This document shows, piece after piece, positions 13,101 through 25,100 of a stretch of DNA of 64,000 nt. Position 1 is the first letter of the stretch, and the number at the start of each line of letters is the position of its first letter. Source of the DNA: Salvelinus alpinus (Eukaryota > Chordata > Actinopteri > Salmoniformes > Salmonidae); assembly GCF_045679555.1 (NCBI RefSeq), contig NC_092091.1, forward strand, positions 83,135,953 through 83,199,952, written 5' to 3'. A model generated the notes under the pieces. The model was not told where the DNA came from. It made no database searches and was given only the letters and a program-made list of their open reading frames with translations. The translations under genes and the position numbers were made by a program.

Positions 13101-16100
13101 CTGGCATGTTATGACTGATAAAGACCCTACTACAGGCTGGCATGTTATGACTGATAAACACCCCACTTCGGGAGTAGCCAAGTGTGTACGGATCCATTTA
13201 GTTCTCTGAACTGTTCATTCCATCCAGTTCCTGGTCGTGTTTGGATGTGCACAGGGCCTAAGGCCATTGGACAGTGTTGATCAACTGCCGGTAGTCTGAC
13301 TGCTTTTTAAGTACAGCCTGGTATTCGTACACTACTTTAACGAGCCTACAAATTAAAAACTAGAAAGCAATTCATGCCAAGTACCATTATACTAAACGCA
13401 TCATAAAGACAAAGCATACAGAAGGTGAATGTTATTTAATAACTAATCATGGTTTAGTGTTTTTATATTTGCTTTGATGGTTGTAAAACCCGTAGAGCCA
13501 GACCTGTCAAATCAATCTGCTGCTGTGGCTACACACCAGTTTGTACCAGTTCTGGGTTGGAAGCCTGACAGGCACAGAGACTAGAGAATTCTGAAATATG
13601 GTACAAGATAGTGTCTATTCTGAGATAAAATATCACACACAGACACAAAACCTTTCAATACACACGGGAGCATGAACATGGCATTGAGGCACCTGATATA
13701 GATGATCATAAAAGGAATATCCAACTGCTACCTAAACCCATGACTAAACTAAAAGCAATGTACGGCAATGGGTATGTCTAGACTAGCGGAGTTCTATGTT
13801 ATGGATGGGTGGGTGTGGGAACTATAGGTTCAACATAACTGGTAAATGTTTAACAAAGCCTGCCGTCCCATAATGTGTAGGTTAGGCTTAGATCGTTTTT
13901 TTATAAATAAAAATAGATTCCTGGAAAATTGTTTAATCATTTGTTCTGTTCAGAATCTGACCTAATATGCAAATGTTTTGTAAAAAAAAAAAAGCAGTAA
14001 AATCTGAAATGGTCATTTCTATTTGGATAAAAACGTTAGACAAAACGCAGCAATAGTGTTTATTACACACGTGAGGGTAATACAATAGAAGAAATGGACG
14101 CAGTAGAAGAAATGGACCATAGAAGTAACTGACAACGTCTTTATTGAAGGACTTGTAGCTTCCTGAATTACTTCTTCACTGATACTTTATAAAACATCTC
14201 CTTAAAGTTGTCAACAATGGTGCATTATTAGTTGGCCCGTGGCGGCCATCTCCAGACAGTACAACATTTCCAACGTCGACGGATCGGAGAGGAATAGAAC
14301 AGCAATGTTGAAGAGAAATTGTTATTATAAAATGTTCCCTTAATGTTAAACCTTTCACAGTTAGGAAATAAAAAGACAAAGACTTGTAACAGCATCGGCG
14401 CACGCAAATAAACTAAATGAACAAAACGGCTTGGACTTTTTGAAGTTCTATTGAGAGATGGTGGTGAATGATTGGCTGGCTGAAGGGAAAAAAAACACTT
14501 AGTGTGACAGTATTAGTAGTAGAATGTATGTCTGCATCACAAATGGAACCCTATTCCCTATAAAGCGCACTAGTTTTAACCAGGGCCAATAGGCCACACC
14601 ATAGGGCTCTGGTGAAACGTAGCGCACTATATAGAGCCCAGCGTCATCCGGGTTAGGGGAGGGTTTGGCCGGGGTAGGCCGTCATTGTAAATAAGAATTT
14701 GTTCTTAACTGACTTGCCTAGTTAAATAAAGGTTAAATACAGGGAATCATTTGGGATGCAGCCTGGGGGGCAGCGTCCTGGACAGCTTCATTACATCATG
14801 GAAGTCCTGGCTGGTTTGTGTGTCAGTCACCGTGGTTACAAGGCAAACTTGAGTGTTGGTTGATTAAACTAGTTGTGGACTCTTCTAGATAAAACGTTCC
14901 ACTAGGTGCTCCACTAGGAGGTAAGGCAGGTAAAGAAGAAAATCACGACTACAGTTTGTTACGTGAGGTTTGAAGTTGAAGGTAGAGGCTCAGGTTCTGT
15001 AAACAACAGGTAAAAAGGTGCATTTTAGTGGAAGTCACTTCCCACCAAGCACTTATCCAAGACCCGCTTTTAATTAAACAACTCCTAGGGCTGCAACGGG
15101 CCGCGCCCCTCTTTCCACGGTTATGGTTCCAGGAACTGATAGGGCCACACATTCTTTGTATAAACACTTGTTTAAAATACATGATGCTTATCGTGGTTTC
15201 AAATGATGAATAGCTACACAAATCTCCAGGATGAACCAATAATTGAAAAGATTAGAAAGGCTTTAAAATGTTTTTATAAAAGTGTACCAGAGTTAGGGGG
15301 GGGCAAACTACTCATATCCTACAGCATTGCGGTCTGTATCATCCAATCACAGAGCAGAATACAAGTCATGTGGTTTGTTAGTGAACACATGATGGTAAGC
15401 GATAGCTGTAGTATCTTCCAATCACAGAGCAGATCCAAGTTACGTCATCTGTTCGATGCCACATCATGTGGCGCTAACAGATCACGTGAATTGTATCTGC
15501 TCTGATTGGACGATACAGACCGCGAGGCTCCATGGTTAGTGTCGGCTTTGGTGCTCTTTGAAACAAACTGACAGTACAAACGAGATTTCTCAGAGGTTTA
15601 AACATTCATAACTGAAGGACACTACATCAACGTAAGACATTGTTTTGCAAATTCGGTTGAAATAGAACGTCTACGTTGCACAGTAATATTGCTAGTATTT
15701 GATACCACTAAGGATTTTGAGGATTGAGAATCCACTTCCTGAACCACTGGTTGCAGCCCTATTTGCTCAGCATTGGGGGCAAGGGGGAACTGATCCCTTA
15801 TCGGTGCTTGGTGGGGGCAGACTTCTCCCTGGCACAGTGTCTAGGATGTGCTAAGAAGGATCAGACAGAGACGATGTCATAAAGAGATCAGTGAGGACAC
15901 AGAGAACCAACTGATCCAATTGTTCCCCAACGTTCCAATCACTGGGAGTTCCATTTGGGCACTGGAACACGGAGCTTTATGACATCACCGACTAATCCTT
16001 CTAGAGCTTATCCCAGGGAGAGGTGTGAGCAGCACTTACAGGAGGAGAGAGCAGGAAGGAGGAAGCAGGTTTTTGGTCACATTTCACAATAAGATGCAGT

Positions 16101-19100
16101 TCAAAATGCTTCTCTGACTGGTATATTTATTACTTGCATAATAACCATTTAAGCTGCTTGAAGTGCTTATCGTCTCGAGGTTCATCACATGACCTTCCTT
16201 TCAATCTGAATTTGGAGCACGTTCAACGCATCGTCAAAATGGAGTGCAAACTTGAATAGAGCCAAGATAGCAGACTGACATGATGTAGAACTCCTCAATC
16301 CATCTGGAATCTTAAGGGACAAAGTCATTCAGACAGAAGTGAAGGAAAAAGAAGGTGCCATTTTCTGTCCTGAATTCTAAGGGCCACTTGGGAAAACTTT
16401 ACATTAGAAGTGTCCAAAAATGGCAACCTATTCCCTATATAGTGACAATGTACTACTTTTGACCAGAGCCTATGGGCCCTATATAGGGAATAGGGTGCCA
16501 TTTCAGAGGCACATAGGTTTGTGGATCAGGACAACATGTACCATCATAAATCCAATATCTCCCTTTACATCCCCTTTAACACCTAGGAACTCCTCAGAAA
16601 AACAGAGCCAGGAGTTTTCCCCAACAACCATGATCCGACCAGAAAAAATAACCTCCTGTCCCCATTGATAAATACGACCATATTGCTTGACAAATAGACC
16701 GGTATTATTTAAAAACCTGAAACGGCTCTGTATTTAGCTGTGGTGTAAAGGAGTCAGAATGAGAAGAGACAGCTGTCCCTGTCACCATGACATCATACCT
16801 AACTAAAGTGTTCTTTAACAGAACATAGTCCACCTCCTGCTTCTTATTGTACCATGTGCTAGCAGATAGGGGGCTGTGATACAAAAAGGAACCCTATTCC
16901 ATACGTAGGGTGCTACTTTAAACCAGGGAAAGTAGTGCACTACATAGGGAATAGGGTGTGGGGGGGTGTCAGGTGTAGGGTTGGGGGGGGTAGTAGTAAG
17001 AGGGACACACCACAGCTAAACACACCCCTCTAGGTTGACCTTTCAACTCTGACCCCTTATGCTGCCACCTCGGCGGCAGGGGCCACTTCTGCCTCAGGGG
17101 CGGTGGGAGCCGTCTCGGCCACTACTTCGGCCACAACTTCCTCACCCGCGGCCTCCGCGGCAACGTCCTCTTCCACGACGCCAGGAGCCGCCTCTGCGAC
17201 AGCCTCCGGGGCAGCTTCTTCCGCAACTTCCACTGCGGGCGCCTCCTCAACTGCGACGACCTCTGGTTCCGCAGCAACCTCTGCAACCGCCTCTACGACG
17301 GCAACGGATTCGGCGGCGACCTCTGCTACGACTTCCTCTGCTGCTGTAGGCGCCTCCTCGACGGCGGCTGTCTCAGCGACCACCTCGGCTAACACCTCTG
17401 CTTCTACTGGTGCCGGTTCTTCTGGGGATTCTACTTCCTCTTCTGCTGGTGCTGCTTCCTCTGCTGCTGGTGCTGCTTCCTCTGCTGCTGGTGCTGCTTC
17501 CTCTGCTGCTGGTGCTGCTTCTGGAAGGAGATGGCGCGAGAGAGAGAAGTGGAATAGAGAGAAAGGTGAGGACACGTTCTCATCCCTCCCTACAGGGTTT
17601 TGTCCAATTCCAACATCAATCCCCAAAAGACAGATTCTAAATTGTACCATGTGGTCTGGTCCCTGGGTAGAAAATATCCTGATCAGGAACAAAAGGAAAG
17701 GTGGATCCAATATGGAGAAAAACACTAAATGAAGTTTAAACTGCTTTCAGTTATTAGACCTCTGCTAAGCAGTTAACGACCTTTTAATGTGTGATGCAGT
17801 TTGACCTTTGAACCCTCTGGAAACCCCTGAGGCGTATACTACGAATGTCGCTAGATGTACTCAGGCTTCTCTGAAATGAGCTAGCTTCAGTTAGCGAAGG
17901 TAGATATTGACTGTGCACCCGTCACTTCCTCGAGCCTGCTCATGCCAGGCTTGTAACTACATGGCTAGTCCAACACCGAACTCGTCATGGACAATGCTGA
18001 AACATCAATACATGTGCCAGAGTGACACATTTTTATTCTTGACTAAATCAAATTGAAACAAAAAAAATCCCCCTTCAGCAGACTATGGTGTGGAATGGGC
18101 TATTAGAAGTACAGTCTCACACACATTGTTTCTTCGGTGTTCTTAGTCCCTTTCCCCCCCCCCCCCCCCAGTCCTAAAATCATTGTATTAGGAACGTTAT
18201 ACCGCATGTGAAGTTTCAGTCACTCATTGTTTTGTTGTCATATGTATTTGATTGCAACTTTTAACACAAGAACAGTTGATTAATAAAATATTGAGTCAGT
18301 CGTCTTCCTCAAACATGGAGAATAAAGAAATTATCCATTCAGAGGGAGGAGATCTACTTGGTCCTCAACTCACGGCTTTAACGCTTCATTCAGGATCAGT
18401 AGAGTTAGCCTGCCCGGTGCAAGGTAGTTCTGAAGGATTCATTGGCATAGAAGTGTAGCTGGCTAAAAAAGGTGAGCCACATTCGTGTCAGCAGTCATCC
18501 TGAGTTGAACTCAGAGTCGACCAAAGACAACTCAAACCACATTCGTCGTTTAGGGCTCCGACCAGGTTGGTGACGCCTGCTCAGCTGTAAAGGACCCCTG
18601 TGGCTTTGAAAAAACGTCAAATCCCTATTCCTCAATTCCTTGATTACATGCCCTCAAAGGTCATTGGAGGAGGGAGGTCAGAGGGGCAAGACCTCGGATC
18701 CTTTCCTCCAATGTGCTTTGAGAGAGCGGCGAGGAATAGTGGAATCCAGGATGGGATCTGACAGCTTGTTAATGCCACAGAGGTGAGCTGCAGCTCATTA
18801 GGTGTCAACTTAAGGATTGTCAGAGAGTCACTCTCGCCAAAATAAGTCCAATGAGTTTCTATGGCTTGTTTTGGACCGAAGCTTGTCGCCTGCCTTCGCG
18901 CCATTGGGACAACAACTCCCATCGTTCGGGTGGAGACATGACATACAGATCTCGGGTCAAAGGGCGTCAATGATTAACAGGGGGAGGCAAGAAATGGAGT
19001 GAACAAGGACAGAGGGAGGAAGCCAGGATTTGTTTGACGGCTAGTAACCTTATCGGACACAGCGACAATCCCAAGACGCACCACATTTCCCTACATAGTG

Positions 19101-22100
19101 CACTACTTTTGACCAGAGCCCTATGGGCCCTGGTCAAATGTAGTGCACTAAATAGGGAATAGGGTGCCTCATGGGGCGCACAACAAGCCAGAAGGATCAG
19201 CTGGAGGAGGGTTAAGAGGTCAAGGTTAACTAGGCTTAACTGAAATCAGCTGTTTTTATAAACAAACCATTATAATAGGTAACAAGGATAATCTCAACTG
19301 ATTAGCCAGTGGTCTGTATTGGTGTTTAAACTGGCCACTGACTAGTTAAATGTCCAGCCACATTCTGTTGTAGAAATATACCCAAGTACACAATCAAGGA
19401 TAAGATCTCAACTAATTAGCCAGGAATGACAGCAGTAGCCTCAACTTGTTTTAAACTGTATAAATAAGAAGACGAGGAGCTTGGGGTCAGGTACTTTGGG
19501 CGACATAGCTGTGACAGACTAAGCAATGAGCAAACATCCAAACATAACATGCAGTCAGGACATACATTCCAGGACATTTTGGAATACACCAAAAGATGTG
19601 CAAATGTAGAAAAGAAAAAAGGGCAACAGGTAGATATGAAGGGAATGAATGAGTTCCCATGTCTTAGTCTGAACTGTGTGGAGATGTGTGCAAAGTGTGT
19701 CCAGATTATGTAGCTATTTTAGAAACAGGTAAAGGAGAGTTTAGAACGTTTAAAGGGGTAGAGTTGGTTGAATACGTGTAGGCCAGGTGTAGAAATCCAA
19801 GTTATTATTTCAAGTTTGTTGGCTAGCAATGACAAAATGGCTACCAGTGCCAGGTGTATCAGGGGAGGTGTAGAATTTCATTTAAAGTTAATGTGATCGA
19901 ATAGCGAAGCCTACAAAATGGCGGCTCCCATCACCACAAACGCATGAAATGGCAGTTGGTTACGCTTTGTTCTGACAGGAAGTTGTAAGATGTTTCATGC
20001 CAGGTATGACTAGAGCAGTGTCTCAAACGCCACTCTATTCCCATCACCACAGTGCCGGAGAGACACGATCTGCTAAAGCATTCAAGCTACATTTTTCACA
20101 GGCACGCTAAAAGATTTCCCCCTCTGCCTCGCCTGTAACACAAAAAGAAAAAATGACATGCGTTGTCTATATATATAGGTTAAGGGTTTGTCTATACACT
20201 GTATGGCCACTAGTGTACTAAGGATGGGTGAATGTAGGTAGGAACAGAAAACTAGACTCTACATGAACCAATCAGAGCTCCCAGCGACACCATGTGAACC
20301 AAGGAGCTTAGCCCAACAACAGACCAATCAGGCGATCTGGGCACAGGGCCCGGGAACCCCGACAGGTCAATTAATCACTGACAGAAATCAGCCCTGACAG
20401 TCTAGATTAATAGCATTCAGAGTGATCATTCCACCATGCTGGCATGTCAGTGGCAGCGCCAAAACAGGGTCCGTGCCAAATGAAAACATTTGGCTAGGCT
20501 TAGTGTGGACAAAAACATTACTGTCATGGTTTCAACGTTCTGATGAGACATTCCTTCTCCAACTGACACTAGAACTTTGTCCATTATGATGAGGAATTCT
20601 GGAATACTGAGAGTACAAATTCTAGAACTCCCCTAGGATTCTACATTCTATGGTTCTAAATTCTATGGTTCATGTCTATTGGTAGAATGTCAAGAGTGTG
20701 GATCAGTGGAGCGTGTGGCAGTGTAGACAGTAGGCTACTTAGTACTCACCCTTGGGCCTCAAGTTCATCTCGGCGAGTCTGTCATTGTACCGCTCACTGT
20801 CACCATTCACTGTCTTGTAAGCCTGAATGGAACAGACAGACGGAGGTTGGAGGGACACGCCAAATTAAAAGAACACAGAAAGGGAATCTAGCTGCATTTC
20901 AAAATGGCTGCCTTAAACTCTAAGTTGAGAAGCTGAATCCTCTCTTCCCTCAGCACTAGCGAGTAACAGTGTAGTGTTAAATAAAGGAGTGGACTAAGCT
21001 AACGTCCTTGCCAACAGTTGTCTGTAGAACTGGTATAACGGTCTTTAAAAAGCACCACGGTAAGGGTTCTCCATGACAACAGTTACCACAAGGCTGTACA
21101 GTGAGCTCAACGTATTGGGACAGGGCCAGTGAGCTCAACGTATTGGGACAGGGCTGTGAGCTCAACGTATTGGGACAAGGCTGTACAGTGAGCTCAACGT
21201 ATTGGGACAAGGCTGTACAGTGAGCTCAACGTATTGGGACAAGGCTGTACAGTGAGCTCAACGTATTGGGACAAGGCTGTACAGTGAGCTCAACGTATTG
21301 GGACAAGGCTGTACAGTGAGCTCAACGTATTGGGACATGGCTGTACAGTGAGCTCAACGTATTGGGACATGGCTGTACAGTGAGCTCAACGTACTGGGAC
21401 AAGGCTGTACAGTGAGCTCAACGTATTGGGACAAGGCTGTACAGTGAGCTCAACGTATTGGGACAAGGCTGTACAGTGAGCTCAACGTATTGGGACAAGG
21501 CTGTACAGTGAGCTCAACGTACTGGGACAGGGACAGTGAGCTCAACGTACTGGGACAGGGACAGTGAGCTCAACGTACTGGGACAGTGAGCTCAACGTAC
21601 TGGGACAGGGACAGTGAGCTCAACGTACTGGGACAGTGAGCTCAACGTACTGGGACAGTGAGCTCAACGTACTGGGACAGTGACAGTGAGCTCAACGTAT
21701 TGGGACAGTGACAGTGAGCTCAACGTATTGGGACAGTGACAGTGAGCTCAACGTACTGGGACAGTGACAGTGAGCTCAACGTATTGGGACAGTGACAGTG
21801 AGCTCAACGTACTGGGACAGTGACAGTGAGCTCAACGTATTGGGACAGTGACAGTGAGCTCAACGTACTGGGACAGTGACAGTGAGCTCAACGTATTGGG
21901 ACAGTGACAGTGAGCTCAACGTATTGGGACAGTGACAGTGAGCTCAACGTACTGGGACAGTGACAGTGAGCTCAACGTACTGGGACAGGGACAGTGAGCT
22001 CAACGTATTGGGACAGTGACAGTGAGCTCAACGTACTGGGACAGGGACAGTGAGCTCAACGTACTGGGACAGTGACAGTGAGCTCAACGTACTGGGACAG

Positions 22101-25100
22101 TGACAGTGAGCTCAACGTACTGGGACAGTGACAGTGAGCTCAACGTACTGGGACAGTGACAGTGAGCTCAACGTATTGGGACAGGGGAAGTGAGCTCAAC
22201 GTATCGGGACAGGGACAGTGAGCTCAACGTATCGGGACAGGGACAGTGAGCTCAACGTATTGGGACAGGGAGAGTGAGCTCAACGTACTGGGACAGGGAC
22301 AGGGACAGTGAGCTCAACGTATTGGGACAGGGACAGTGAGCTCAACGTATTGGGACAGGGACAGTGAGCTCAACGTACTGGGACAGGGACAGTGAGCTCA
22401 ACGTATTGGGACAGGGACAGTGAGCTCAACGTATTGGGACAGGGACAGTGAGCTCAACATACTGGGACAGGGACAGTGAGCTCAACGTACTGGGACAGTG
22501 ACAGTGAGCTCAACGTACTGGGACAGGGACAGTGAGCTCAACGTACTGGGACAGGGACAGGGACAGTGAGCTCAACGTACTGGGACAGGGACAGGGACAG
22601 TGAGCTCAACGTATTGGGACAGGGACAGGGACAGTGAGCTCAACGTATTGGGACAGTGACAGTGAGCTCAACGTACTGGGACAGTGACAGTGAGCTCAAC
22701 GTATTGGGACAGTGACAGTGAGCTCAACGTATTGGGACAGTGACAGTGAGCTCAACGTACTGGGACAGTGACAGTGAGCTCAACGTACTGGGACAGGGAC
22801 AGTGAGCTCAACGTATTGGGACAGTGACAGTGAGCTCAACGTACTGGGACAGGGACAGTGAGCTCAACGTACTGGGACAGTGACAGTGAGCTCAACGTAC
22901 TGGGACAGTGACAGTGAGCTCAACGTATTGGGACAGGGACAGGGACAGTGAGCTCAACGTATTGGGACAGGGACAGTGAGCTCAACGTATTGGGACAGGG
23001 ACAGTGAGCTCAACGTACTGGGACAGGGACAGTGAGCTCAACGTACTGGGACAGGGACAGTGAGCTCAACGTATTGGGACAGGGACAGTGAGCTCAACGT
23101 ATCGGGACAGGGACAGTGAGCTCAACGTACTGGGACAGTGACAGTGAGCTCAACGTACTGGGACAGGGACAGTGAGCTCAACGTACTGGGACAGGGACAG
23201 GGACAGTGAGCTCAACGTATTGGGACAGGGACAGTGAGCTCAACGTATTGGGACAGGGACAGTGAGCTCAACGTACTGGGACAGGGACAGTGAGCTCAAC
23301 GTATTGGGACAGGGACAGTGAGCTCAACGTATTGGGACAGGGACAGTGAGCTCAACGTATCGGGACAGGGACAGTGAGCTCAACGTACTGGGACAGTGAC
23401 AGTGAGCTCAACGTACTGGGACAGGGACAGTGAGCTCAACGTACTGGGACAGGGTCAGTGAGCTCAACGTATTGGGACAGGGACAGTGAGCTCAACGTAT
23501 TGGGACAGTGACAGTGAGCTCAACGTATTGGGACAGGGTCAGTGAGCTCAACGTACTGGGACAGGGGCAGTGAGCTCAACGTACTGGGACAGGGTCAGTG
23601 AGCTCAACGTACTGGGACAGGGACAGTGAGCTCAACGTATTGGGACAGTGACAGTGAGCTCAACGTATTGGGACAGGGTCAGTGAGCTCAACGTATTGGG
23701 ACAGGGACAGTGAGCTCAACGTACTGGGACAGCGACACATTTGTTGTTGTTTTGGCTCTCTACTCCTGCACTTTGTAATGCAAATGACTAGAGGTTCAAA
23801 TGCAGACTGTCAGCTTTCAATTGGAGGGTAGTTTCATCCATACCTGGTGAACCGTTTAGAAATTACAACACTTCTTGTACATAGTCCTCCTCCCCCATTT
23901 TAGGGGACCAATAGTTTTGGCAGAATTTCACTTGTATGAGTGTTAAAAGTAGTCAAACATCAAACTTGTGACTATGCTACTTTGTTTTGGTTGCGTTCCA
24001 GATTATTTTGTGCCCAATAGAAATAAAATGGTAAATAATGTGTCATTTTAGAGTCACTTATAAATAAGAATAAAATATTATATTGTAATGTGGATGCTAC
24101 CATGATTACGGACAATCCTGAATGAAATGTAAATAAGGATGAGTGTGAAAGTAACACACCAATTTCATACTCCCAAGACATGCTAACCTCTCATCATTAC
24201 AATTACAGGGGGAGGTTAGCATTTTATATCATACCCCCAAGACATGCTAACCTCTCATCATTACATTACAGGGGGAGGTTAGCATTTTATATCATACCCC
24301 GAAGACATGCTAACCTCTCATCATTACATTACAGGGGGAGGTTAGCATTTTTTATCATACCCCCAAGACATGCTAACCTCTCATCATTACATTACAGGGG
24401 GAGGTTAGCATTTTATATCATACCCCCAAGACATGCTAACCTCTCATCATTACATTACAGGGGGAGGTTAGCATTTTGGGGGGGGGGGGGGGTGGTATGA
24501 TATTTGTGCGTGAGAGAATTATAGTGAGAGAATTATAGAGCAGGTGTTTAACTGAAGCATAGCCTACCTGTGTTTTGTTCCTAGTTGAGGCGAGTGCTGT
24601 TGAGTTTCAGCCACGTAAGAGAAAAATGTGGTGGGGTTTTCATCCTACAGTGACGTAATACTATGCTATTATATTGGGTCTTGTAGAATACTATCATTAT
24701 GTGATCTTGCACACATTCAGTTTTGATCAAGCTTTATTAACCTTTGACCTCCGTTCACCAGAGTAGCCTGTTCTCTACAGGTAGAGGGTCAAGGTGATAA
24801 TAAACACCAGCAGAACGTAATACCATCTTTAGTCCGGAGGAGAAACGCTCAGAGAAAAGCTGGGGTCCGCAGCCACTCCTCACATTGTTCCCTAACCAAC
24901 CCACTGATCTGGGGTCATTGTTCCCTAACCAAACCACTGGCCTGGGGTCATTGTTCCCTAACCAAACCACTGGCCTGGGGTCATTGTTCCCTAACCAAAC
25001 CACTGGCCTGGGGTCATTGTTCCCTAACCAAACCACTAGCCTGGGGTCATTGTTCCCTAACCAAACCACTGATCTGGGGTCATTGTTCCCTAACCAAACC

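Larger units (their letters stand above)
15524..17056 (-). other. mgarp: Non-coding sequence downstream of exon 4a (3' UTR of the short isoform and/or intron 3)
   Basis: Holds two palindromic-repeat copies (16,420-16,505; 16,885-16,965) and poly(G) runs. A candidate minus-strand AATAAA at 16,126-16,131, about 930 bases below the exon 4a stop, would give a short 3' UTR. No gene recognised. Confidence 0.45.

Noticed and set aside
18644..19002. Extra mgarp exon candidates in intron 3
   Set aside because: The open frames lack acceptor/donor pairs in phase 1-1 and are not acidic or Ala/Glu-rich.
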